From Erythroxylum novogranatense (lineage: Eukaryota; Streptophyta; Magnoliopsida; Malpighiales; Erythroxylaceae): a DNA stretch of 64,000 nucleotides. Positions within the stretch are counted from its first letter, which is position 1; each line of letters begins with the position of its first letter. The stretch is from the NCBI GenBank assembly GCA_029891385.1, contig CM057225.1:81493887-81557886 (forward strand). The letters are read 5' to 3'. This document shows, in pieces, positions 36,042 to 48,400 of the stretch. A program made the position numbers and the translations under genes. The notes beneath the pieces were generated by a model, which was given only the letters and a program-made list of their open reading frames with translations, was not told where the DNA came from and did not search any database.

Positions 36042-37620
36042 CTAAAGCCAATCGCCTTGATATCTAATACCATAGGCGAGTACATGAGAATCAAAGCTCT
36101 TCTGTGATAATGGCTTCGTCAACGGATCAACAATATTTTGCTCGGTGGGAATTCTCTCTATCTGGACATCATCTCGACCAATGATCTCCCTAATCAGATA
36201 ATATCTGCAGAATACGTATTTGGATCGTTGATGAAACCTTGGTTCCTTCGCCTGCGCAATAGCCCCATTGTTGTCACAATACAACTGTATGGGTCCATCA
36301 CAGCTAGGAACCACACCAAGTTCAGTAATGAACTTTTTGATCCAAACTGCTTCCTTTGCTGCGTCTGAAACGGCAATGTACTCTGCCTCGATCGTTGAAT
36401 CGGCAGTTGTCTCTTGTTTGAAACTCTTCCAACTGACCGCCCCGCCGTTCAGTGTGAATATATAACCTGATTGGGATTTAGAATCATCCTTATCAGATTG
36501 AAAACTAGCATTTGTATACCCGCTCACTTTTATATTTCCATCTCCATATATCAAGAAAACATCCTTAGTCCTTCGCAAGTACTTGAGGATATTCTTGACA
36601 GCCACCCAGTGACCTTCACCAGGATCCGATTGGTATCTGCTCGTAACACTTAAAGCATATGATACATCGGGTCTCGTACATAGCATAACATACATGATAG
36701 ATCCTACTGCAGATGCATACGGGATCATATTCATGCGCATCCTCTCATCTTGTGTCTTAGGACACATAGATTTCGAGAGTGTTATCCCATGAATCATGGT
36801 AAGATACCCTCTCTTGGATTGTTCCATGCTAAACTCCTTTAGCATCTTGTCTATGTACGTTGATTGTGAAAGACCAAGCAATATTTTTGATCTATCTCTA
36901 TAAATCTTTATCCCAAGGATATAAGTTGTTTCACCAAGGTCTTTCATGACAAATTATTTGGATAACCAAATCTTCACAGATTGTAGCATAGAGACATCGT
37001 TTCCTAGTAATAATATGTCATCTACATATAGCACAAGGAATACGATTGCAATCCCACTAACCTTCTTATACACACAGTGTTCATCCGGATTTTGTGAGAA
37101 ACCAAACTCTTTGATTACCTCATCAAAACGGATATTCCAACTCCTGGATGCTTGTTTCAATCCATAGATGGATTTCTGAAGCTTGCATACCTTTTCGCCA
37201 TCATAGAACGTGAAGCCCTTTGGTTGTGTCATATACACATCCTCAGCTAGATTTCCATTTAGGAAAGTTGTCTTCACATCCATTTGTCATATCTCATAAT
37301 CATAATAAGTGGCAATAGCTAGGAGTATCTTAATGGATTTAAGCATTGCTACTGGGCTGAAGGTCTAGTCGTAGTTAATTCCTTGTCTTTGACGAAAATC
37401 TTTAGCCACAAGCCTTGCTTTATAGGTAATCACATTATCATCCATGTCAGTTTTCTTTTTGAAAACTCATTTACACCATATGGGTTTTATTCCTTCGGGT
37501 GCCTCAACCAAAGTTCATACTTGGTTTTCATACATGGAATCCATTTCAGCCTTCATGGCATGAAGCCATTTCTCAGACTCTGAACTCTTCATAACCTCTT
37601 CATAGGTGGTAGGCTCATTA
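36042..37620 (-). pseudogene. Copia reverse transcriptase and RNase H, broken
   Basis: Reverse transcriptase runs from about 37620 (MKAEMDSMYENQVWTLVEAP) through a stop, then MDVKTTFLNGNLAEDVYMTQ (37283 down) to the catalytic YVDDILLLGND near 37025. A stop near 36953 separates it from a 301-codon open frame (36947-36042). That frame starts MKDLGETTYILGIKIYRDR and contains the copia RNase H blocks SGYTNASFQSDKDD, STIEAEYIAVSDAAKEAVW, LYCDNNGAI and HQRSKYVFCRYYLIREII. The first RNase H motif reads SGYTNASFQ where the family usually has 'GY.DADWA', so the usual Asp is Asn. It is inactive. Confidence 0.85.
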
Positions 37621-37989
37621 TCTTCTATGAGCAATACGTCATTCTGTTCATTCAAGAGAAATCCATATCTCTCAGGAACAGAGCGTATCATACGTGACCT
37701 ACGAACTTCATGTGTTGTAGAAGGTTGAACTGTTACTTCATCATGTATGAGTCACGGTTTGAGTTGAGCGATTGATCTGCGTCTGTTCGAGCATCTTGAA
37801 CTTCCTCAAGTTCAATTTTGCTCCCACTGTCTTCTTGTAAAAGAAACTATTTCTCTAAAAAGACAGCATGCTTTGAAACAAACACCTTTTGTTCCTCAGC
37901 AAGGTAGAATTGATATCACATTGTTTCTTTAGGATATCCTACAAACAAACACTTGTCAGACTTTGCATCAAGTTTATCTGACTGTATCC

Positions 37990-38900
37990 GCTTCATATAA
38001 GCAGGACAACCCCAACTTTCAAATGAGTAAGATATGATCTTTTGTTAGTCCACATCTCATATGGAGTAACATCAACTGTCTTTGATGAAACTCTGTTTAA
38101 CAAATAAACAGCTGTCTCGAGTGCATACCCCCAAAAGGATTTTGGTAACTTTGCAAAGCCCATCATCGACCGTACCATGTCTAACAAGGTTCGATTTCTC
38201 CTTTCAGCCACACCATTATGCTGTGGTATGTAAGGTGGAGTCCATTGAGATAAAATCCCATTATCTCGAGATAATCTAAAATTGTTGGTCTAAGTATTCC
38301 CACCACGATCGGATCATAATGTCTTGATGCATTTCCCAAGTTGGTTTTCTACTTCATTTCTGAATTGTTTGAACTTTTCAAATGCTTCAGATTTGTATCT
38401 CATCAGATACAGGTACCCATATCGAGAATAATCATCAATAAAGATAATGAAGTAAAGACAACCACTTCTAGCATGGATGGACATCGGACTACATACATCT
38501 GAATGTATTAGGTCTAATACTCCAGTCGCTCGTTCACCATTTCCCTTAAAGGGTAATTTAGTCATCTTGCCTAATAAACAAGATTCACATGTGTTATATG
38601 ATTCATAATCAAATGACCCTAAACTACCACTCTTATGGAGCTTAGCTATGCGTCTCTCATTTATATGGCCAAGGCGACAATGCCATAAGTAAGTTGATTT
38701 TAAATTATCTCATTTATGTCTTTTCGTGTCATTGACATTCATAATTGGATGTGACATATCTAATATGTAAATTCCATTGCATAATGTACCAGTATCATAA
38801 AGCATTCCATTCAAACTAATAGAACAACCATTGCTACTAAAAGTCAAATGGAAACCAGCTCTATTTAAACAAGAAACAGACAATATTTTCTTTGTTAAAA
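37990..38900 (-). pseudogene. Copia integrase core, broken
   Basis: The N-terminal His/Cys region is scattered over 38900-38570. The frame at 38565-38314 starts MTKLPFKGNGERATGVLDLI and contains HSDVCSPM and FIDDYSRYGYLYLM, carrying the first two acidic residues of the DDE core. A second frame (38211-37993) begins MAERRNRTLLDMVRSMM, with the 'AER.NRT' block just before which the catalytic Glu normally sits, and continues to SFWGYALETAVYLLN. A frame change and stops lie between them. Confidence 0.8.
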
Positions 38901-39039
38901 CAGGTACAAAATAATATTCATCCAGGTTTAATTACAAGCCCACCGGGAGTGACAAAAATAAGTGCCTACGGCTAATGCAGAACTTTGCTCCATTTCCTAC
39001 ATCTTTGGTCTAGTTCTCCTTCATGAGTATCTCATCGTC

Positions 39040-39976
39040 CACGAGGCCCTGCATATCATTGCATATGTGTGAGCCACAACCAATATCCAATACCCATATG
39101 TTATGATCAGAAACAGTATTAATCTCAATGACAAACATACCTGAAGGAGCCGAGGCATCTAATGCCTTCTTCTGCTTCAAGGATTCCAGATAGACTTTAC
39201 AGTTTCGCCTTCAGTGGCCAATCTTGCCACAATGGAAACAAGTTCCTTTTGGCGCAGTTTCTTTGGTTTTCTTTTTGGCTGCACTTCCTTTTGATTTCTT
39301 AGACTTTTTCTTCTTTAGGTTCTTTTCTTTGAACCAGAAGAAGAAGAGTCCACCACAAGCACTGATTTGCTATCCTTCTTGATAGATTGCTCTGCTGTCT
39401 TGAGAAAATTGATCAACTCAGGGATTGTCGTGGATATTTGGTTCATCCGATAGTTTAACACAAACTGTGAATAACTATCAGACAATCCAACTAAAATTAA
39501 GTCAACACTTAATTCATAATCCATAACAAAACCTAAGATAACCAATCTCTCATTATACCCATTCATCTTTAGTGCATACTGCACTGCAGATGTCCCCGGA
39601 GTCATCTTAGTCGTGAAGAGCAGCCTTGAGGTCTCGAACCTTTCAGGCCGAGCTTGCTCATCAAAAAGCTCTCTAAGATGAAACACTATGGTATTAGCAT
39701 CCATAGACTCATGCTGCTTCTGCAGCTCTGGCGACATAGAGGTGAGCATAATACAGTAGCCATGTCACTATCTTTGAGATGCTTACGATATACTTTCTGA
39801 TCCTCATCAGAAGCATCAACAGCAAGTGGATCAGGAAGTGGAACATCTAGGACATAACTTAACTCCTCAGATCTGAGAACAATTCTCAGATTTCTCAGCC
39901 AATCAAGAAAGTTGGGTCCAATTAATTTATTAGACTCCATAAGTGAACGCAAATTCACACTAGAAGACATCTTCAA
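39040..39976 (-). pseudogene. Copia gag, zinc knuckle and protease start, broken
   Basis: Gag opens MKMSSSVNLRSLMESNKLIG (39976 down) and continues in a second frame from 39749: MLTSMSPELQKQHESMDANT, then ARPERFETSRLLF and LKTAEQSIKKDSKS. The zinc knuckle near 39240-39200 reads CFHCGKIGH, stop, RRNC; the stop TGA replaces the usual Trp (TGG). The protease follows near 39100 with WVLDIGCGSHIC. Its catalytic Asp is kept, but the following Thr/Ser of the D-T/S-G triad is Ile. One frameshift and several stops make the polyprotein non-functional. Confidence 0.8.
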
Positions 39977-39999
39977 TAAACCTAAAGGGAAAGAGAGAA

Positions 40000-41950
40000 A
40001 GAATGTTAGAATATTAATATATGCATGATCATAAGGACTTGCATGACATACATATGGCTCCTACTAGTTTCAAAGAATCCATAACCCTCACTACGAATCC
40101 AAGAAACATTATGACAAAGTGTCCTAGTGGGTCGATATCCGACATTACTAAGAATGACCTTGGGTTTATCCAACAAGCCACCTTAGGTCAATCGGTAGGT
40201 ATCGGGCATACCAATTGCATGATAGATGCAAATATCGTCCAGTGCTATCAACTCGTGATGTATGCACACACATTGGGTCATCAACTCTTGATGCGCGTAT
40301 ATCTGATGACACTACCCAATTTCGCCTCTGTCTACGTTAACCTTGAGTTTACTCAACAAATCAACGCTTCTAGTGAAAACTGACCCATTAATCCGAAAAT
40401 CTTATTTCCATGGTTCGAACATATCCGTATAAAGTGAGCTTGGGTTTACCCAACAATCCGAACTCTATAAGAACTCTGGTTCTCCCCATATTAATGGAAG
40501 GCGTTAGTTTTTATATTATGTGTGAAGGATTTCAAACTCTGGTCTCATCCAAACTGTAGGATTATAGTCACAATGACTATATGGAATGATTTAGGGCATT
40601 TCATCAATCACATCGAATCTATACCTATAATCATCCATCATCCCATCTGTGCATGTGTAAGTCAACTTGTGCATGTGTAAGTCGACTTACCTGAAAATGC
40701 AAGTCGACTTATGCATGTGTAAGTCGACTTAGACTACTGTGCACAAGCAAGTCGACTTGTGCATGTATAAGTCGACTTACCTGACTACTGTGCACGAGCA
40801 AGTCAACTTGTGCATGTGTAAGTCGACTTACCCGAGAATGCAAGTCGACTTATGCATGTGTAAGTTGACTTGTATTTAGAAGTGCTCTCTAATCGGCTAA
40901 TTTCTCAATCCGTGCAATTCAAATTCACAATACTAAGTGTAATATACTTTACTTTGATGTATCAATGAAACACTTTCATTGTATCATGCTTACCATATAT
41001 AATCATATTATACATGAAAAACTTGAAATGGATTAATACACTATTAATCTCTTAGATTTCCAAATAATTTTGAGAATACCAAATAATCTTCCTAAGTATC
41101 TCTAGGTAGTCTACACTTCATCAAGACTACTTCGGCACTAGTCACAAAATTGGTGACGGCCAAAACAATCAAGACAAGGAAATATACTAACGAGACGCTA
41201 ATGAGACACATTTGACATCCGAAAATGTTTGGAAACCCAATTTTAAGAAAATCAATTTGGCAAGCATACAACATCAATGTAACATATTTTTAATCACATT
41301 AAAAATGATCCAAGGCATTGGAACCGAAAAATACACAATCAATCATTCCAAACAAAACAGTTCTAGCAACTTTGTCAAAACTGCCAAGCTCTGTCTTTTG
41401 CTTGGAAAAATCATTGAAAATATTTCAATAAATTCTGAGAAAATTACAGAGGTTACAACATGTTCAAAACATTCTTCATGAATTTTTTCAGGATTTATTT
41501 CCAATAAAAACTCAACCAACCTTAGCAACTAAGACAATGCTGAATCTGTCTTCCTCAACACAGATATTCCCAGCAACACACAATAAATTCTCAAATAAAT
41601 AGTAAATCACCTCGAAAACATTTTTCCATCCTCATAGACATTTATAAACATCTTAGAGACATGTCGGTGAAAGAAAATCAGAAAAAATTTTCTACAATTT
41701 ATTCTCGAATTTACAAGCATGCCTGTTCAAGGAATGTGCACAAACACAGAAACCAGAACATAAGGGAATAAATTAGCAAAACCATATCAAACCATATTGA
41801 TAAATTCTTTCCTTCCACAGACATATTCAGCAACATCTTATGAGAAAATCTGGGCAAGAAAATTCCGAAAAAAGATTGCTACACTGATTTCGAATTTAAC
41901 ATAGTCAACATGCACAATGGTCACAAGCAATAGGCAGCATCAACCTAGTC
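40000..41950 (-). other. Copia leader / 5' region unrelated to the 3' LTR
   Basis: This lies between gag (39976) and the short matched end of the 5' LTR (41950). It does not align by eye with the rest of the 3' LTR, and no tRNA primer site was seen near gag. It contains the AAGTCGACTT array. No coding sequence is supported; the plus-strand frame at 40021-40383 is unlike any known protein. It may be a replaced LTR or an insertion. Confidence 0.4.
40649..40874. repeat. Tandem array containing palindrome AAGTCGACTT
   Basis: About ten imperfect ~22-bp units combine 'gtgcatgtgtaagtcgactta' and 'tgcaagtcgacttatgcatg' forms. Each contains the ten-base palindrome AAGTCGACTT (or a one-base variant) and the word TGCATG. 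A larger repeat (palindrome pair plus 'actactgtgcac') is superimposed on it. Confidence 0.8.
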
Positions 41951-42608
41951 ATGCTTTCTTTCATGCTATGTCAGTATCATGGACATCATTAATTTGCTTA
42001 TAGATCAATATCAATTCATAAATAATGAACATCAAATTAATGAAATATGTCTTTCTTTATTTTTTCATAAAGTATGTACACAACTTTGTACAAAACGCGC
42101 TAAAGGTGATTGCTTTTAGGGCACTACTCTAACATAACTTAGCCTCTAAGACTTTCAATTTTAGGACGGAATTTAGATGTAGTGTTCAGTTTCGGTGTTG
42201 TAATGGCTGAACAGTGTTCAGTATTTTGGAGATATCTCGATCGGTAGAGCTCCAATTGAGTTGATTCTTGTTGCTAATTAAAATAGAGACATGGGGCTAT
42301 AAATGTCATGAAGGAGTCGAGCTATAATTTAGCCTCTAAGACTTTCAATTTTGGGTCGGAAGTTAGATGTAGTGTTCAACCTCGGGTCTGAAGAACAAAC
42401 TTCAGTATTTTTGAGATATCTTGAGCTATAGATCTCCGATCGATCCGATTCTTGAATCGATGGATTCGTAAGACATAGAGGGACATTTCTATAAAGTTTT
42501 AAGGCAAAAAGAAAGGGTCAATTTTAGAAGTTTACTTAAGAAGTTAAGTTAGAAGGCTTACATGGAGGGGCATATGGGTCATTCCTCATTCATTAAATGA
42601 CATGGCAC

Positions 42609-42617
42609 TATAAAAGC
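42609..42617 (+). promoter_or_regulatory. TATA box in solo LTR 3
   Basis: CTATAAAAG lies in the right half of the LTR, upstream of a purine-rich leader, in a position typical of an LTR promoter on the plus strand. Confidence 0.45.
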
Positions 42618-45459
42618 AAGTGGGCCGTCGTTCTTCCCTTGTGGAAGCACAATACAAAAGAGCAGAACAAGAGAAAGAAGAGAGAAGGGAGAGCAAGCTT
42701 TCAGATGAGTGAAGAAGAAAGAAAAGAGAGAGAGCTAGGGTTTGATTTTAGGGGTCTTCAAGCAAGCTTTCTATATTGATTCAAGAGAGAAAAAGGTGGA
42801 GAATAAAGAGAGCTCCACTAGGAACCAAGAAAATCCGAAATTGGAGAAGATGAAGGTAAGAGTCGATTTTCAATTTTTGATCTTTTAGAGAGTTTTTGGT
42901 TTAGATACCTTAGAATTGGTATGGGTTTGTGTATTATGGAGTCAATTTTGGTGATTGCTAAGTATTATGGATTTAATTTTGGATGTAAATTAATTAGGGT
43001 TATGCCCAATTTTATGAATTGGGGTTTTTGAAAATTGGTGATTTAGATGACTTGATTATGTGTGGAATTAGTGTTTTCTAAGTTCAATATTAAGGATTAT
43101 GTTATTTATGAGGTTGAATTTGTGTGACATTGGTGTAGGGAATTTTCAATTGGGAGAATAAAAGAAGAAATGGTTAAATTGAAGCTAAGGACAAGCTTCT
43201 AACATCGATTCGAGGTGGGTACCTGTTTATAATAGATTTATAAGCCACTACTGCTTTCCTTAAACAAAGAGATTTTCTGATTTCAATTGCATCATAAATG
43301 TTGCATCATTGTATGAATGATTTGAAAAATCATTATTGATTCAATGCATGAATTTTTGATGAATTGCAAAGTATATTTGTATTATGCCTCGAAAATTCCA
43401 TGGCATTTCATATATTCAGAAAAGAGCATTCGATAAACTGATTTAAGCATGATTATGTGATTGTGATTGGGCAAGAGAGAACTTGTTTCGTTAGTCTCAT
43501 GCACGATGACCCTTAGCCTTCTCCCGGCTGCCCGTTAGAGACCACGAGATCCTGAGAAATCGGACTCGTTGTGTTTACGATAAACTTCGGTTTATTTGTT
43601 GTGTTTACGATAAACTTCGATTTATTCGTTATGTTTAAGGAACTCTCGGGCCGTTATGTGTGCATTTGCATTGTGAAGTGTTATGATTGATGCATTCATG
43701 TTTTGGAAATTGTGATTTCGACCACTACGAGAAAAGAACTTTTGAAAACGTGCTTTATGGGTTTCAAACAAAGTTTCTGCAAGAAAAGAAAAGAAAAGTG
43801 TTTTAAAAGGTTTTGCTTATTTATTTGTTATAAACTGTTACCCACGAGCTTTTTAAGCTCACCCCCTTCATTCCCATCCACAGGTGATGAAAAGAAGATC
43901 AGGTGAAAGAAAATGAGGGATTCTGATTGTATGGGTTCCTATTGAATTATTGTTAAGTTTAGAATGTTGTTGAGAAATTTAGAATCATTGTGCTTTGTGT
44001 ATTTTGATTTATGATTAGTGGTAATGGCGTATGCCTTGGAATACCATTAGTGTATTGCAAATGTTTAGTTCATGATGTATTTGGATTATCCAAATGAAAT
44101 TGGAAATGTATTGGCTATGGATGGTGCGTATTGGTTTTGTGCATAAATTGAATTGAGATATGAATGTAATTGGGATATATATATGAATATGAATGAATGT
44201 GTATTGGACATTGGATAATGCGATTGTATGTGGATGTAATTGGATTGAGGATATTGAAGTCACTTGTAAGAGATTGAATGAAAATGAAAGAAAGAAGGAA
44301 AGAGAAAAAAGTACACATATTTGGATTAGTTTAGACTGATAGCCTTAAGGTTTCTAGCGCAAACGTTTTCTTTGATATTTGTTCACGGATATCAGAAATT
44401 GGTTTCGATTCGATTTGATCTGATGTTTGTTTCGCTTATGATTTTGCTTCCGCCTTATGTTCCGTTCTTTCGATTGTTCTTTCGCTCGTTTTCATTTTCC
44501 AGTTCTCCGGTTGGGATCTGGTTTTCGGGATCGGGTCCCAACAGCGTGTGCGTTGCACACTCCAATTGTGTGTCACCAAGTGGCTCCACGCGTTGAGGGA
44601 CGCGTGTGATGCATGCAACGCACTTGCCTCACATAGCGCGCTCTCCCACAAACACAGAATCGCTGGTGCGTGCAACCAACATGTGGACGATGGGGATTCA
44701 TACACGTGGCGGCGCTAACGTCAACTTTACAGTAATGCTGACGTTAATATAGAAAAAACACAAATATTTCAGTTTTTTGTAAGAGTACCCCGGGGTGTTT
44801 TGAGTCAGTTTTAGGGTCCGAGAAATTCATAAAGTGAGTTTTTCTATTTTCTAGATTTATTACATTAATAATAAATTAAAGTTTAATTTCAAGAAAAGGA
44901 ATTAAGGTATTCTGAATCAAAACTGCAATTAACCAAGTTTTTAAACCTGAATCAAAACTGCAATTAATACTTGTCCAGGGGGACAACATTATCCTTTCTC
45001 ATAAAGTCGGAAAACTATTAATTACATTTTTTGGTTTTTATTAACTTGTTAGTTAAGTTATGTAATTTGATCCAAATAAAGATAATAAAGTGATCCAATA
45101 AATGATCTAGATCAATGGGTTAAAATTCGTGTGAAAAATAGATCCCAATCAGTATGGATCGGACCTTTATCGTTTTTGTGATGAGGAAGTCCGATATGGA
45201 TGCTATATATAAAAGTTAAGGTCTCCTGCAGTTGCTCATATCATTCGTAAGCATACGGATCCTTTGACCTATTAAGAGAGCTTAGGTTTTGAGAAAATCG
45301 TAAAAAGGCATTAACTACGTGTCATTGATCACTTTTCGTGAAGGTCTCGGGTGATTGAAGCTTGCTTTGGCTCTCGGAAACTGCTTCAGAAGTTGAGATG
45401 GAACCGAAATAAGGTATTTCGCATTTCCTTCAATTTTAACCCTTTCATGAATGATCTGA

Positions 45460-48400
45460 TGTAACATCCCATTATCTGTGGGAAGGTTAGTATAATAAAT
45501 ATAAGTGAACAATGAGAGTTTAGCAATGCTTGTGCATGCTCATGCATAATGTGACATACACATATATGTAAATAGTGAAGTTGTGGTACTTAAAAATAGT
45601 TGTACATGCATTCATGAATAATTCCGGGTGTAATTTGATTGTGTTGTGATTTTTAGGTGTTTTGAGAAATTTGAATTTTATTTATATGAAAAATTCTATT
45701 GGCTAGCAAGAATATTGCAATTTTGAACTTTGGTGAATTTAGGCATAAATTTTGGAAAAAGGTATAGGAAAGGGGAGAAAGATATGAAATGGAGTTTTGG
45801 AGATAGTTGAATTGCAAAGGTGAGAGGTAAGGGAGCTAGTTTCAAAAGAAACTAAGTTAGAGCTTAGATGTGAGGGAAGTGACAAATGTCACTTACGCTA
45901 GGTATTTTGCTAGAAGTAGGACACTGTTTTCTGAAATTTGAAAGGTTAAGTTATATGTTTAAGTTCATTCTTCATTGGGATCATCTCCAAATGTTCTTTC
46001 CGTCCACAGAGTTCTCTAACACCTTCTAAGTGATTTCTCTGTTTTTCCTTTCCTTCGTCAACCCCACTTTGCTATTCGTGTCTTCTACCCTAAGAAAAAC
46101 CAGAAGCTGGTCATTATCTTCAGTGAAGTACATAAAATTGCATGAAGTTTAGGGCTTGAAGATTTTGGAGTTTTCAACAGGTAAGTAGTGAATAAATCCT
46201 TTTGAGTTGATGATTTATGAAAAAGTTGATGAGTTACTGTCATCTGCATGGAAAGTGACATTTAAGTGTATATTCATAAATACTGGGTGGTTGGGAGGAA
46301 ATAAATTTGGTTATAGTGTTAAATTAGTTTTTGAAAGATTTTTTTTTGTGATTTGGTGATGTAAAAGTGAAGTTGGAGTTAAGATAGCAAAAACAATCTA
46401 GATAGATTCGTCTAATGGCCTTATGAAAGTTATAGTTCTTCTTTTCATCTTCCCAATAGTATATAGTATGAAAACTATAAACATCTAAGCTAAAAGTCAG
46501 GGTCCTTGTAAGGGAAGATGTACAAGAGAGAGGAATTGCTATCTTCTGTGTTTTACTTCTTCTGTGATGACGTCATCTCCTTCTGGGTTTTCTTTGTGAT
46601 GACACCATCTCCTTCTGTGTTTTGTATCGTCTATGTTTTGCTATCTTCTATGTTTTGTTATCGTCTGCCTTTCGCTCTTTCTGTGTTACTATTCATGAAC
46701 TCCTTCTGTGTTTTGATTCCTTTTGTGTTTTGTTCCTTCTGAGTTTTATTCCTTCTGTGTTTTGTTCCTTCTGAGTTTTGTTCCTTCTGTGTTTTGATTC
46801 CTTCTATGTTTTGTTCCTTCTGGGTTTTGTCCCTTCTGTGTTTTGATTCCTTCTGTGTTTTGTTCCTTCTGGGTTTTGTTCCTTCTGTGTTTTGATTCCT
46901 TTTGTGTTTTATTCCTTCTGGGTTTTGTTCCTTTTGTGTTTTGATTCCTTCTATGTTTTGTTCCTTCTGAGTTTTGTACCTTCTGTGTTTTGTTCCTTCT
47001 TTGCTTTGTTCCTTCTGGATTTTTGCTTCTCCTGTCTTTATTTGCTTGGTTATAACTTCTTATATAGGAGTCCAAATGGATTGCTTTTTAAACCATTGGA
47101 CTTGTAAGACATTAGCCTATATCTCTACCTAAAAATCATAGCCATCTGAAATAAATTAAGAAAGATTGAGTGAGAAACGTGAAACAGGTGTGGTGAGTGC
47201 GCCCTTATATTATATGAACTGGGGTTATTCCATTAAACATACTTCAGTGTTTCGATTTTGTCTCGATCTATATGATTCCAAATGAGTAATGAATTATAAA
47301 TTCGATGGTTTTACTGAGGCCTAAACCTAAGCATGAATCATACTTAGATGAGTTTCGGATATAGGACTGATAATGTGATCGGAATAAGAGAACGATACCT
47401 GGAATTGTCATGAACATGCAGTGTACATAAGTTGTTTCATACACGTGCATCATTGGATATTTATGATTGAAGAAATTGTGATATTGTGTATATTATTTGT
47501 TATAGAGGAGCAACTAGAACGTCAGCCTTCAGACGTTGCCGGATCTTCCAGGAATTAGCTTCGAGAGAAACTTGTGAGTAACCTAGACGGTCTCACTTAA
47601 TTACTTGTTTGCTTAGATTATATTTTGGATAATGATTGAATGAGTTTTGATTGTGAATTCCGGACAAAAGGTCCGATGACTGTGAAATGTAGATTGTGAC
47701 ATTGAAGTGCAGCTTGAATGTGAATGTGTGGACCTATGTGTTTTATTAAGTGAATGATCGAGTTACGTGCATTCCATTTATGCATGTAAAGTCAGATAAT
47801 GGAAGTTGTGACTAGAGTAGCCAACGATCAGAACTTAAAGCTCAGCATGTAAAAATGAGCCTCGAGCTCAAAAGTATTTCAAAGCCTTAGGCTCAACATA
47901 TAATGATATCCTCCTCGGATAAGGGACAATTTTTAATGAGCCCGGTATCTAAAGTGGATACGGGACAGTTCAGGCACTCAGTCACAACAACGTAACAATT
48001 GGAAAAGAGTCTCATGATCACTTCATATGCATTTGGTTAAGTATATTCGATTGATTGAAATGCATAATTTGTTTCTGCTTAAGAGAAAATGTAATACCTA
48101 TGTGAATGGCAAACTGTGAAATAATTGTTATGTGAATTGATGTGTTGCATGAATTGAGTGGATCATCGATGATGGTTACCTCATTGAGTTCGCAAAATTC
48201 ACCAAAATTGCAACGTTGTCTTTTCAGGACCGAGAGACGACCCTAATCACTGAGAGGCTCCATTGTCGTGTGGATTATGATTTAACAAGAGAAGTCATGG
48301 CTCAAAGGTCGGTCAGTTGAGATTTTTAGATGGCTTAGATAGATTTGATATATTTTCCTCTTTTATGTAATACTTTTGTACTAGATTTTGTGAATGTACT

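Larger units (their letters stand above)
34289..42134 (-). mobile_element. Ty1/copia retrotransposon, minus strand, nested in solo LTR 3
   Basis: On the plus strand the element starts TGTAGG and ends CTCTAACA. It is flanked by TAATT (34284-34288) and TAACT (42135-42139), a 5-bp target duplication with one change. Joining the flanks restores a ~190-bp LTR 3 unit. The minus-strand order is gag, zinc knuckle, protease, integrase, RT, RNase H, which is copia order. The first ~185 bases of the 5' LTR (42134-41950) match 36029-35845, and a purine tract GTCAAGTGGGAG (about 36041-36030) adjoins the 3' LTR. All coding parts are broken. Confidence 0.85.
33740..42480 (+). repeat. ~190-bp tandem repeat array in solo LTR 3 (five units, split by copia)
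   Basis: Each unit contains 'cagtattttggagatatc', a 'tagagctc.gat.gatctgattctt' stretch, 'agagacatgg.gct', and 'gcctctaagactttcaatt'. Marker spacing is 183-191 bases. The third and fourth units are separated only by the copia insertion. Two more such units are in LTR 1 at 6440-6830. Confidence 0.8.
32271..44543. mobile_element. Solo LTR 3 (TGTTGG...CCAACA), ~4.4 kb, interrupted by a copia element
   Basis: The termini TGTTGGACCC and GGGTCCCAACA are inverted. The flanks ACGTG (32266-32270) and GCGTG (44544-44548) are a 5-bp target duplication with one change. With the 7.8-kb copia element removed the LTR is about 4.4 kb. No gag-pol remains, so it is a solo LTR left by LTR-LTR recombination. 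It holds five ~190-bp tandem units (markers near 33799, 33990, 34177, 42218, 42401). A TATA box CTATAAAAG lies at 42609-42617. The tandem units are shared with LTR 1 at 6463-6840, although the two LTRs have different ends. Confidence 0.8.

Noticed and set aside
40021..40383. 120-codon plus-strand frame in the copia leader
   Set aside because: It runs antisense to the element, has no similarity to known proteins, and the region is better explained as retroelement non-coding DNA.
40649..40874. Regular repeats that could be taken for a CRISPR array
   Set aside because: Units are contiguous and palindromic without unique spacers, in a plant retrotransposon; no cas genes exist here.
44015..44705. 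Frames of 67-89 codons on both strands near the right end of solo LTR 3
   Set aside because: They lie in or across the solo LTR boundary, are repetitive in composition, and have no family resemblance.
46746..47075. 109-codon minus-strand frame with repeated TQKEQNTEG-like motifs
   Set aside because: It lies entirely in a 16-bp minisatellite of a solo LTR; the frame is open because the repeat lacks stops, not because it is a gene.
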